From contig CAJUAT010000007.1 of assembly GCA_910584525.1 (NCBI GenBank), positions 26,469 to 66,940 on the forward strand: a stretch of 40,472 nt of DNA, in the 5' to 3' direction. The notes under the pieces were generated by a model that made no database searches, was not told the origin of the DNA, and saw nothing but the letters and a program-made list of their open reading frames with translations. Shown here in pieces: positions 8,732-16,187 of the stretch (positions are counted from its first letter, which is position 1; the number at the start of each line of letters is the position of its first letter). Source of the stretch: an uncultured Muribaculaceae bacterium (lineage in GTDB: Bacteria > Bacteroidota > Bacteroidia > Bacteroidales > Muribaculaceae). The translations under genes were made by a program, and so were the position numbers.

Positions 8732-9124
8732 TTATACTTTAATCACGAATCGGAGATACTGCACGAACAGCCCCTCCTGCGTGCCGTTCTCATAGGCATT
8801 GTCGAGGAAGCAGGAACGCATGTACAGTCCGGCCGTCTCGTTGAGGGTCCGGCGGTTGTCGAATAGCGCACGCACCTTCTCGGCGATGTCTATGCCCTCG
8901 GCATAGCTCCGCGTCCATATCTCCATCTCGATGTATGATGTGTCGGCGGGTCTGCCATCCTTCACCTGATGGGCGGCCATGTCGGCACGGCGGTACACCA
9001 GGGCGGGAAACTCCCCCTCCTCCGGCGCCATCACCGGATATACATTGACCTCCGGCAGCGTCCGCAGCAGCGCGTTTACCAGAAGGCCGGCGCTGAGGAT
9101 GGTCCTATTCTGTCTTGCTTCCAT
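8732..9124 (-). CDS. Tail completion / tail terminator protein (DUF3168-like)
   Basis: This 130-residue protein has the DUF3168 pattern: an N-terminal helix with LLVNALLRTLPEVNVYP, then EGEFPALVYRRAD, a polar strand region (DTSYIEMEIWTRSYAEGIDIAEKVR) and a final strand pair ending QYLRFVIKV. Members of this family cap the tail tube at the head-proximal end. The gene overlaps the upstream HK97 gp10-like gene by 20 bp, so the two are probably translated together. The start at 9124 is the first ATG. Confidence 0.75.
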   Translation of the reverse strand: MEARQNRTILSAGLLVNALLRTLPEVNVYPVMAPEEGEFPALVYRRADMAAHQVKDGRPADTSYIEMEIWTRSYAEGIDIAEKVRALFDNRRTLNETAGLYMRSCFLDNAYENGTQEGLFVQYLRFVIKV

Positions 9125-9614
9125 ACTTCCTTGCTGTCTTGTCTATGTTCTCGGCCACGTTCCGGCGAATGATCTCGCCGACGTAGCCCTCGGTATCCCT
9201 GTCGGTACGCTCCATGAAGCCGAAGGCGGGCATGGAGCCGCGTGAGAAGCCCCGTGAGGTGCTTCGCGGCGATGTGCCGCCCTCCGCCCATAGCGGGACG
9301 ATACGCAGCCGTCTGCGGGCTTTGGCCTTGTTGGCCTCGCGGCTCGACATGCCGCTGTAGTCGGCACGCTTCTGCTTCTTGGTTCCTACCGTAACCTTGA
9401 ATCCGGCAACCTTGCGGTATACCACGGCCCTGATACCCTTGGCAACCTCCCTGACATCGCCTTTGAGTCCGGACGACTCCAGATTGCGCACGGCGGTCTT
9501 GCGCACCTCCTGCGCCGCCTTGCGGAAACCGCCGCGCAACGCCTGCACCTGTCGTTTAGGCTCCAGCTCCCTGAGCATCCCCCACAAACGCGTGGTGTCG
9601 CTTTTAATCTCCAT
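9105..9614 (-). CDS. Neck / tail-completion protein, HK97 gp10-like
   Basis: I place the start at the ATG at 9614 (MEIKSDTTRLWGML) because it overlaps the upstream stop as ATGA; an in-frame codon 21 bp upstream would lengthen it by seven residues. The product of about 169 residues is strongly basic and has the HK97 gp10 layout: an N-terminal helical part with ALRGGFRKAAQEVRKTA and a C-terminal part with GSMPAFGFMERTDRDTEGYVGEI. The latter matches the usual 'PA-phi-pMrPA' type motif before a final helix. Proteins of this family join the neck and tail. The internal Lys/Arg-rich stretch (REANKAKARRRLRIVP) is longer than usual. Confidence 0.75.
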   Translation of the reverse strand: MEIKSDTTRLWGMLRELEPKRQVQALRGGFRKAAQEVRKTAVRNLESSGLKGDVREVAKGIRAVVYRKVAGFKVTVGTKKQKRADYSGMSSREANKAKARRRLRIVPLWAEGGTSPRSTSRGFSRGSMPAFGFMERTDRDTEGYVGEIIRRNVAENIDKTARKYGSKTE

Positions 9615-9946
9615 CACTCGTTGACCTTGGAACACTGCAGGATGTTCATCCCACGTTTGTGGTGCGGCAGGATATTGTCGATGCGGTAGAGGCGGTTCAT
9701 GCCTGTGAGGTGCTTCACGCGGTCACCCTCCTTGACGGCCACGATGTCGCGGACCTCGAACTCTGCGTCATAGGCTGAAAAGACCTCGCCGCCGCTCATG
9801 CGGCTCTTGCCGCTCTGGCGGCGCAGTCCGGCATGTACCGGCGCTGTCTCGCGCCGCGTGTACCTCACCTCGCCGCTGCCGAAGTCGCCGACGCTCTTCT
9901 CCATGTCATAGAGTTCCAGGAACTCCGTGAGCCGTCCCGCCATCAT
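9614..9946 (-). CDS. Head closure / head-tail joining protein
   Basis: The product is 110 residues long. It is small and beta-rich, with YTRRETAPVHAGLRRQSG in the first half and DRVKHLTGMNRLYRIDNILPH in the second, the strand pattern of SPP1 gp16-like head-closure proteins. It lies between the connector and gp10-like genes, the conserved position. Start and stop overlap its neighbours by four bases (ATGA) on both sides, which implies translational coupling. Assignment is by size, strand pattern and gene order. Confidence 0.7.
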   Translation of the reverse strand: MMAGRLTEFLELYDMEKSVGDFGSGEVRYTRRETAPVHAGLRRQSGKSRMSGGEVFSAYDAEFEVRDIVAVKEGDRVKHLTGMNRLYRIDNILPHHKRGMNILQCSKVNE

Positions 9947-10314
9947 GACCGCGCTCCTTTCTCCGTTGCCGGGTCACGGAACACCCAGTGACGCGATATT
10001 ATCGACTCCACAAGATAGGGCACGCGATAAAGGTTCACGTTTTCCGCGGCCTCGGGATGAGCGAAGAAGTGGGCGCCCATGGCGAGAATAGCCTGCCGCA
10101 GGTCGGCGGGCACGCTCTTCACGGGGTTGCCATAGGCGTTGAGGCCGCAACTGCCGGCCTCCCGGTATTCCTCTATGTCAAGGCCTGTCCGGCCGAACAC
10201 CCACTCCTCGGCCGCCTCCAGCGACTGCCACAGTATAGCGTCGTCGAGGTCTATCTCCGCAGGTACGCGGCATTGCGCCTTGAAAAGGTCAAAGTCCGTT
10301 ATCGGTAGTGCCAT
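9943..10314 (-). CDS. Head-tail connector (gp6-like adaptor)
   Basis: The 123-residue, mostly helical protein begins with the typical LFKAQCRVPAEIDLDDAIL helix-turn and continues with LEAAEEWVFGRTG, the two-helix pattern of HK97 gp6-like adaptors that ring the portal. A later VPADLRQAILAMGAHFFAHP helix is also characteristic. It follows the capsid gene by 19 bp. Confidence 0.82.
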   Translation of the reverse strand: MALPITDFDLFKAQCRVPAEIDLDDAILWQSLEAAEEWVFGRTGLDIEEYREAGSCGLNAYGNPVKSVPADLRQAILAMGAHFFAHPEAAENVNLYRVPYLVESIISRHWVFRDPATEKGARS

Positions 10315-10333
10315 CTCTTGTGAATGTCAGTTG

Positions 10334-11479
10334 TCATGCTTTTGCCACCTTGCCCAGTTTGAAAGCCTCGGGGCGCAGGGTCTTGGTGCAGAAGTCAGTG
10401 TTGAGCACGAAGTCGCAGCAGTCCTTGCGTGCCTTGCTGTAGGGATCCACGATAAAGCGCTGCTGGTTGAAGAATCCGGCCATCTGATAGCGAAAGTCGC
10501 CGATGGCGATATTCTCTGTGCCGTCGGCATCTCGCATACGGTTGGAGGTGTACACCGGAACGCCGGCAATCTTGTGATCCTGCACGATGGGCATGAACAC
10601 GCCCTGCGCGTTGATGGGCGTACCCTCGAGGATAGCCTCCATGGCCTTGGTCATGACGAAGCATAGGTTTTCACCCTTGATGCCGGTGGCCAGCACGGCA
10701 GCCTTCATGTCGGCGTTGAGCTGCCTGAAGGTCGGCACCTCGTCGAGGTTTATGGCGGTGACTCCTACGAACGGGCCCTTGAGGTTGGTGGATTCGTTGG
10801 CCTTGGTTCTGCCGAGGATTATCTTGTCGATGAGCTCGCGGATAGCCTCGGGCATCAGCTCGCGGATTATGCGCTCGAGCAGCCCCTGTGTCTGGTTGAG
10901 GCTCTGGTATGTGGCAGGTATCGCCACGCCGGCACGCTCGGGCGATGCCGTCAGCTTCGAGAAGGGAATCTTGGTGTCGGAAAGCTCCACGCTCTCGCCG
11001 GCCAGTGTGGCCTCCACCGTCTCGTACAACGGCCATACGAAGTCGCCCACAAGGCCTGTGGGTATCTGTATGCCCACCTTGTCGTAAAGGGTTCCCTCGC
11101 TGAGAGGTTTGAGCACATCCTGCACGTTCACGGGCACCAGGTTGCCGTTGTTGACGTCGCCGATCATCATCACGTCGCGCATGAGGATAATTTCGGTCTT
11201 GGCACCGCGTGCCACATTCTCGCGGATCTGCTTCTCCACCTTGGCAATGGTGTCGGGTTCACGACGCAGCTGTGTCGTGGCGGCGGCACGCGCGCGGGCC
11301 TGCAGACGCAGGTTGTGGTTCTGAAGGGTGTTCATCTCGTTCACCTCCTCGGCAGTCAGCTCGCGCTCCTCTGTCTCGGCAGTGTTGAGAATCTCATTGA
11401 TGCGGTCGTCGTTCTCCTGCGAAAGGTCGCAGAGCTCACGCATCGTCAAGCCTTTGGTAGTCTTGAAATCTTTTGCCAT
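10334..11479 (-). CDS. Major capsid protein, HK97 fold
   Basis: I choose the ATG at 11479 (MAKDFKTTKGL), giving 381 residues; a TTG three codons upstream is less likely. Residues 10-80 form a helical scaffold-like delta domain (MRELCDLSQENDDRINEIL and EERELTAEEVNEMNTLQNHN), which in HK97-type phages is usually removed by the prohead protease. The mature part begins around residue 95-105 and contains the SEGTLYDKVGIQIPTGLVGD strand and the AGVAIPATYQSLNQTQGLLE E-loop/spine region. It ends ...KTLRPEAFKLGKVAKA. The protease gene lies just upstream and the connector gene downstream, the usual head-gene order. Confidence 0.92.
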   Translation of the reverse strand: MAKDFKTTKGLTMRELCDLSQENDDRINEILNTAETEERELTAEEVNEMNTLQNHNLRLQARARAAATTQLRREPDTIAKVEKQIRENVARGAKTEIILMRDVMMIGDVNNGNLVPVNVQDVLKPLSEGTLYDKVGIQIPTGLVGDFVWPLYETVEATLAGESVELSDTKIPFSKLTASPERAGVAIPATYQSLNQTQGLLERIIRELMPEAIRELIDKIILGRTKANESTNLKGPFVGVTAINLDEVPTFRQLNADMKAAVLATGIKGENLCFVMTKAMEAILEGTPINAQGVFMPIVQDHKIAGVPVYTSNRMRDADGTENIAIGDFRYQMAGFFNQQRFIVDPYSKARKDCCDFVLNTDFCTKTLRPEAFKLGKVAKA

Positions 11480-11513
11480 CTTTTTCAAAAATTATATGGT
11501 TGATTATTACTCT

Positions 11514-12176
11514 TTATCTTCCGGAGAATATCTCGCGGCGCATCTTCGCATACCTTGTTTTCAAGCCCCCGGAGGATGCCTTTGCCGGCTCGGGGGTCTC
11601 TCTCTTCTCCACCAGCTCCCGGCAGCGTGCGCTCACCTCCGTGGTGGGATATGCGGGGTCGGCTGCTATGGTGAAGTCATGGATGGCCGCAATCTCCCTG
11701 ACAGTGTAGAGTATTACGGTCCTGTCGCCCTCCTTTGTCACGGTACGGTCGGCATAGGTGTCCCAGTCGCCCACGGAGAAGGCGAAGGAGCAACCGCTAA
11801 GGTCGCCGGAGCGCACCAGCGCCAGCGCCTTGTCGCCGTCGACAGTGTGCGGGGCGTCGAACTCGAAGTCCACGCCCGTCGCGGTGCGCGTGTAGCGCAA
11901 TGTGCCCTTGCCGTTGCAGCTCCGTGCCAGGATAAGCTCACGGTTGTGGAACATCGTCATCTTTATGTCGGAGCTGTCGAGGAGCTGCTTCGTCACCGCG
12001 TCGGCGGATATCTGCTCTCGCACCTCCGTCTCGTCGTCACCCCATAACGTGGTGGGCGTGTCGAACACTATGGCGCGGCCTGTGATCGTGCGGCTCTCAG
12101 GCTCGCCGGCACCGCTCTCCCTGACCTGCAGGCCTTCCGTCGTGATCTCCCGACGGTAGAGTTTCTTTTCATTCAT
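11514..12176 (-). CDS. Prohead protease, HK97 family
   Basis: This is a serine protease of the herpesvirus-assemblin type that trims the capsid scaffold. The start at 12176 (MNEKKLYRRE) is chosen because it overlaps the portal stop in ATGAATGA; a longer reading upstream would give a low-complexity proline/isoleucine leader. The predicted catalytic residues are His77 (TMFHNREL) and Ser130 (GDLSGCSFAF). The ITGRAIVFDT strand near residue 31 is also typical. The length of 220 residues fits the family. It lies between portal and capsid, so it probably enters the prohead with them. Confidence 0.88.
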   Translation of the reverse strand: MNEKKLYRREITTEGLQVRESGAGEPESRTITGRAIVFDTPTTLWGDDETEVREQISADAVTKQLLDSSDIKMTMFHNRELILARSCNGKGTLRYTRTATGVDFEFDAPHTVDGDKALALVRSGDLSGCSFAFSVGDWDTYADRTVTKEGDRTVILYTVREIAAIHDFTIAADPAYPTTEVSARCRELVEKRETPEPAKASSGGLKTRYAKMRREIFSGR

Positions 12177-13440
12177 TGGAATTATCGGAATTATCGGAGG
12201 AATTGGAATTATCGTCAACGCCGACATTGCCGGCGGATTCGGCAGCCAGCGCGGCCATCGTCTTGAGATTTGCCGACACAAGGAGCTCGTCACCACCGGG
12301 CACCGCCGGACGGTTCTCTTCATGTCTCAGCTCGTTGGGAGTGGCGAGGCCAGCGCCCAGTCGTGCCGTCTGCCACTGCACGCGCGTCATAAGGTCGCAT
12401 ACATGCAGCTCGCTGCGGTCGAACCGCACGCGGCGTTTCAGCCACAGTCGGGGACTCACCAGCTTTGCCTGAAACTCCGTCTCGATGGCACGCAGCAACG
12501 GGTTGAGGGTCTTGTTCAGGAAGTCGACACTCGCATTCTCCGCACTCTTGTAGTTGTTGGAGGTGTCGTCGAATATCAGCGACGGGTTAACCATGAAGAA
12601 GCGGCATATCTCGCGCACCTCAAATTTGCGGGTGGCAAGGAACTCCATGTCGGTGGAAGTCATGCTGAAGGGCGTGAACTTGGAATCGGCGGGCGTGGAT
12701 ACTATCCTTTCGCCCATCTCGTTGATACGCCTGTCGAGCGACTCGGCTATGCGTTCCTTGTTTTCGTCGGATATCTTGTTGAATCCGTAGGAGGTCTTCT
12801 CATTGCTGATAAGACCTCTTACGGCACCGCCCTTTGCGAAACGCTGCAGGGTCTCGGCGCTGCCGGCTGCCGCTATGTTCATGGCCTGTCGCGCATGGGT
12901 CAGCACCGACACGCCTAAACGCGGGTAAAAGGCATTCGGCATATTCTTGACATGGATTATGCTGTCGGGGGTGTATCTCTTACACTTGTACATGTAATCG
13001 CCCTCGGGTGTCAGCGTCACGGTACCGCGTTCCGCCAGCGTCATGGCCGTTATGTCGAAAGGCCTTGACGGGTCGCCATACTCGGGAATCACATAGGCGT
13101 TGCCCTCCATCAGCATCTCCATCACCATGCGGCGCTTGAAGTCGTAGGCATTCTCCATGGCATTGGGGCATACGCTCAGCAGATACCCCAGGGGGCTGGA
13201 GTCGTCGGCGACATATATGCCTCCACGGCGCACCTCTGGAAGGAGCGGCAGCGACGCCACGGAATCACTCAGCAGCTTCACACAGGCGTAGACCGTAGAC
13301 ACCGACATGTCGCCCGCGGCAAACATGCCGTTGAAGAATCCCGTATAATCACCTGTACGGGGCGTCTCGGCGCTCTTCTCGCGTCGGAACGCCAACCCGC
13401 GGAAAAATCGCGCTATCGCTTTTGTTGTCTTAACTGCCAT
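12169..13440 (-). CDS. Portal protein, HK97 family
   Basis: The portal is the dodecameric vertex through which DNA enters and leaves the head. The sequence has the family landmarks: VSTVYACVKLLSDSVASLPL near residue 45, MLMEGNAYVIPEY near 115, and the C-terminal half with ATRKFEVREICRFFMVNPSL and a WLKRRVRFDRSELH strand. The ATG at 13440 (MAVKTTKAIARFF) is preferred, with an in-frame GTG nine codons earlier as an alternative. The last ~25 residues are Asn/Ser-rich (DDNSNSSDNSDNSNE), probably disordered. The gene opens the head cluster after the HicAB insertion. Confidence 0.9.
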   Translation of the reverse strand: MAVKTTKAIARFFRGLAFRREKSAETPRTGDYTGFFNGMFAAGDMSVSTVYACVKLLSDSVASLPLLPEVRRGGIYVADDSSPLGYLLSVCPNAMENAYDFKRRMVMEMLMEGNAYVIPEYGDPSRPFDITAMTLAERGTVTLTPEGDYMYKCKRYTPDSIIHVKNMPNAFYPRLGVSVLTHARQAMNIAAAGSAETLQRFAKGGAVRGLISNEKTSYGFNKISDENKERIAESLDRRINEMGERIVSTPADSKFTPFSMTSTDMEFLATRKFEVREICRFFMVNPSLIFDDTSNNYKSAENASVDFLNKTLNPLLRAIETEFQAKLVSPRLWLKRRVRFDRSELHVCDLMTRVQWQTARLGAGLATPNELRHEENRPAVPGGDELLVSANLKTMAALAAESAGNVGVDDNSNSSDNSDNSNE

Positions 13441-13572
13441 ATCTGTCTGTCTGAGGCCGTAAACCACGCCCTCTACAAACAGGCCGCGTAACGTCTGAAA
13501 GCGATACTGCTTTTAGTTTCGTTAACTCAATTTCAGACAGTTTAACAGATAGGAATGTGCCACAAAGAGAAA

Positions 13573-13601
13573 GCCCGACTGACTTTATGAGTCAATCGGG
13601 C
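13573..13601 (-). terminator. Hairpin behind the hicAB cassette
   Basis: A 12-bp stem (GCCCGATTGACT on the minus strand) with a 5-nt loop and one G-U type mismatch is followed by TTTCTCTTTG on the minus strand. It lies 103 bp after the HicB stop and 130 bp before the portal gene, so it would end the hicAB transcript or reduce read-through into the head genes. No gene is visible between 13441 and 13703; that stretch also holds a spaced 8-bp dyad (13493-13500 with 13531-13538). Confidence 0.6.
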
Positions 13602-13703
13602 CCGTGTGCCGACGTCTGCGGACGTTTGACAGACGAAGAATGGTGATTCTTATCGCAGTGCGTCAGCTACCTCTTGCAGTTCTATAAAATTGTCAAACAA
13701 GAA

Positions 13704-14120
13704 CTAACTCAAGGCTATAAGTTGTGCGCCGATTATGGCAAGCGCAGCCTTTATCCTTTCGAGCTGTACCGGTCTCGGATGCTTTATTCCATTGGCATAA
13801 TGGGAAAGCTGTTTACGATTGATACCTGATATCCGGCTGATTGCCGTCATTGTGGTAAACGATTCCGCATTCCGTATAATTGCGGCGGCGTCAAGATTGT
13901 ATTCAATGTCGTAGTCGCCATTCACAAGATAGTCAGGGAATATGTCACCGTCATCTACACATCCCTGGACGTGCAAACGAATGGATTCGGCAAAATCCTC
14001 CTTAAGTTTCTCTAAAGACTTGGCTGTCACCAACACAACACCGTCATGACCGTCAGCCCATGAAGCGCAGAAGTTATCACCGGTCCAACTTACATCAACA
14101 CTAATTTTATTCTTTTCCAT
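13704..14120 (-). CDS. hicB: HicB-type antitoxin with C-terminal helix-turn-helix
   Basis: The start at 14120 (MEKNKISVDVSW) gives 138 residues; the upstream in-frame extension overlaps the toxin gene and looks non-coding. The N-terminal part (about 1-75) has the partially degraded RNase-H-like HicB fold: a beta strand pair, DGVVLVTAKSLEKLKEDFAESIRLHV, then a short strand pair. The C-terminal part (about 88-135) is a helix-turn-helix (MTAISRISGINRKQLSHYAN) that probably binds the cassette's own promoter. Such HicB proteins neutralise HicA and repress the operon. The pair lies between terminase and portal, an unusual place. It is more AT-rich than its neighbours. Confidence 0.85.
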   Translation of the reverse strand: MEKNKISVDVSWTGDNFCASWADGHDGVVLVTAKSLEKLKEDFAESIRLHVQGCVDDGDIFPDYLVNGDYDIEYNLDAAAIIRNAESFTTMTAISRISGINRKQLSHYANGIKHPRPVQLERIKAALAIIGAQLIALS

Positions 14121-14179
14121 ATTCCTGTCAGCTATAGATTTGATTTTTATGATTATCATTGAGGGAAGGAGCCGGATGG

Positions 14180-14374
14180 CTATCTCCATCCAGCTTGTTT
14201 CCATATACTGTTCAACAAAAATTGACTCAGCGTTTCACTTGGTTTTCCTCTCACTGTTACTTTCCCTTTTTTGAAAGGATGCTTGAACTGTCGGTGGTCT
14301 CCTTTGACTGTGATGAGAATCCATCCGTCCTCTTCAAGCATTCTCAGAACTTCCTTTACCTTGTACTTATTCAT
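14180..14374 (-). CDS. hicA: HicA-type mRNA interferase toxin
   Basis: HicA is a small double-stranded-RNA-binding-fold ribonuclease that stops translation by cutting mRNA. The start at 14374 gives 64 residues, the usual length. The core GDHRQFKHP (about 25-33) carries the catalytic His27, followed by the KKGKVTVRGKPSETLS strand and the final helix LLNSIWKQAGWR, all HicA hallmarks. An in-frame ATG at 14392 is possible but lies only three bases from the promoter -7 box. HicB follows after 59 bp. Confidence 0.88.
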   Translation of the reverse strand: MNKYKVKEVLRMLEEDGWILITVKGDHRQFKHPFKKGKVTVRGKPSETLSQFLLNSIWKQAGWR

Positions 14375-14394
14375 GTTGTTCTTGCTTGACATTG

Positions 14395-14426
14395 CAAAGG
14401 TAGCTATATTTCTACTATCTGCCAAA
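14395..14426 (-). promoter_or_regulatory. Bacteroidetes promoter of the hicAB cassette
   Basis: On the minus strand TTTG (14423-14426) is separated by 20 bp from TACCTTTG (14395-14402), a full match to the TTTG/TAnnTTTG consensus. Transcription should start near 14389, about 15 bp before the HicA ATG. The promoter lies in the 46-bp gap after the terminase stop, so the cassette can be expressed independently of late transcription, as a toxin-antitoxin unit in a lysogen needs. Confidence 0.75.
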
Positions 14427-14471
14427 TTTTTCGGCGATTATTTACAAGAATTTTCAAAAAAAATTCGGGTG

Positions 14472-16184
14472 TCACTGTACTTCGTCGAGGAAGAGGCGGT
14501 GGCACATCAGCATTGTGATCACGCCGTCGATGCGCTGTGTCTCCACACGCTTCTCCGGCTTCTTGTTCTCCATATTGTCCTCCACGAGTATGGCATTGCC
14601 GAAACAGTAATAATTGATGGGATTGTCGTTGATCCAGATCTTGCCCGTCCATATGCCGTGCTCGAAGCTCTCCACGGCGGCATTGAAATTCCCCTTTGTC
14701 TGACTCACGCCCACCACCGAGTCGGCGCCCCCGATGGTCGCCAGCATGTTCACCACGTCACGCGCCTTGTAAGAGTCATACCCGATGCGCATGAGGTTGG
14801 TCTTGTCGGCGATTTTGAGCACGTGTTCCACGATTAGGTTGTAGTCTATCACTTCGCCCGGCAAAAGCCGCAGATACCCCTCTGAGGCCCACTTGCGGTA
14901 CAGCCGCTCGTTGACATGTCCCGACAATGCCCCCTCCGGAAAGAAGTAGTCGGTGATATAGCCGAAAGAGTTGTGCTGACGGTCGTAGAATCCCACCGTC
15001 ACCGCCGAGAAGTCGCCACGCACCGACAGGTCTATGGCGGCCATCGCTTCCGGTTTCCCGACGATACCCTCCACCGTGGCCTTGCGTGCCACCTCACGCG
15101 CTTTCGCCGCAGGGATCCAGCTCTGCTTCTCGTTCTCGGCGTACACGTTGAGCAGCTTCGTGCGGAAGGCCAGCATCGCCTCGGCGCCGTTGCGCTGCGC
15201 CTTAGTGTACTCCTTCTCGTAATAGTCGGGCTGTATCGTCACGCCGAGATGCGGATGCACCTTGGCCCATGTGGCAGGGTCATCCTCCTTGTCGTCGATA
15301 TCCGGCTCGAAGAGATGTGCAAACAGTGTATCATCCTCGATGCCTCCCAGCAATACCTCCTTGTATCCCTGGAGCATGGCGTAGAAAGGGCCGTCAAACA
15401 CATCGGATGCCGTGGTGATTATCACCGTCAGCGGCTCTTCACGCACGCCCATCGACGTGGTGAGCACGGTCAGCAGCTCCGAGTCGCGCGCCTGGCTGAA
15501 CTCGTCCATGATCACCGTCGAGGCGTTGAGACCATCCTTTGTGCGGGCATTGGCGGTGAGGCATTGGGCAAAGGCCTGCCGGCTGTTGCGTGCCCGCGGC
15601 CTTATCTCCTCCCTGTTGATGTAGAAACGGCGCCCCCGCGTGTCGAGCTTCCCCACCGCGCCGCGCACCACATCGAAGCACTTGCGCGCCTGATCCTGGG
15701 AGTTGGCTCCGATGTATATCTCCGCGTTGTCGTCGCCGAAAAAGAGGTCATGGAGGGCGAAGGCTGCCGTGCCCGTGGTCTTGGAAAACTTCCTCGGCAC
15801 ATACAGCACACACTCCCTCACCACCCGACGCCCGTCCGCACGACGGAAGGCGAACACCGACGCGAACTGAAATGTCTGCACCGGAGTGAGCCGGTAATGC
15901 GTCAGCCCCTTCTTGCCGGGAAGCCACAGAAGCTCGTAGAACCGGAAAAAGCGCCGCACTCCCTTAGAGTCGATGCCATAGCGGCGCACCATCCCGAAGA
16001 ATCGCTCCACCGCCAGCTGCTCCCACAGGTTGTGCCGCTCGGGATGAGTCGCCACTTCCCGACAATATTCCTCCAGCCTCGGGTCGGTATCGTCGAGATG
16101 GTATGTGGCAATGTCTACACCCATTAGCCGGGCCGACACCGCCTCCTTCGCCGCTATGAGCCGTATGCGCTCCTCATCTGTCAT
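14472..16184 (-). CDS. Terminase large subunit
   Basis: This is the DNA-packaging ATPase and nuclease, 570 residues. ATPase motifs: a deviant Walker A PRKFSKTTG (130-138), Walker B VIMDEF (224-229) and the coupling motif TTAS (257-260). Nuclease motifs: Asp385 in AIDLS, Asp470 in YDSYKA and Asp553 in RIDG. The deviant Walker A with Lys/Thr is usual for HK97-type terminases. The gene starts 3 bp after the stop of the large hub-like gene, so the two are coupled. The pairing with a P27-type small subunit and an HNH nuclease suggests cos-type packaging. Confidence 0.95.
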   Translation of the reverse strand: MTDEERIRLIAAKEAVSARLMGVDIATYHLDDTDPRLEEYCREVATHPERHNLWEQLAVERFFGMVRRYGIDSKGVRRFFRFYELLWLPGKKGLTHYRLTPVQTFQFASVFAFRRADGRRVVRECVLYVPRKFSKTTGTAAFALHDLFFGDDNAEIYIGANSQDQARKCFDVVRGAVGKLDTRGRRFYINREEIRPRARNSRQAFAQCLTANARTKDGLNASTVIMDEFSQARDSELLTVLTTSMGVREEPLTVIITTASDVFDGPFYAMLQGYKEVLLGGIEDDTLFAHLFEPDIDDKEDDPATWAKVHPHLGVTIQPDYYEKEYTKAQRNGAEAMLAFRTKLLNVYAENEKQSWIPAAKAREVARKATVEGIVGKPEAMAAIDLSVRGDFSAVTVGFYDRQHNSFGYITDYFFPEGALSGHVNERLYRKWASEGYLRLLPGEVIDYNLIVEHVLKIADKTNLMRIGYDSYKARDVVNMLATIGGADSVVGVSQTKGNFNAAVESFEHGIWTGKIWINDNPINYYCFGNAILVEDNMENKKPEKRVETQRIDGVITMLMCHRLFLDEVQ

Positions 16185-16187
16185 GGT

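Noticed and set aside
13493..13538. A spaced 8-bp inverted repeat (GTCTGAAA / TTTCAGAC) before the portal gene
   Set aside because: A 30-nt loop and no T-run make a terminator unlikely, and no promoter box overlaps it; too weak to call as a regulatory site.
14916..16127. A 403-codon rightward frame opposite the large terminase
   Set aside because: Antisense to a terminase with complete ATPase and nuclease motifs; no domain visible.
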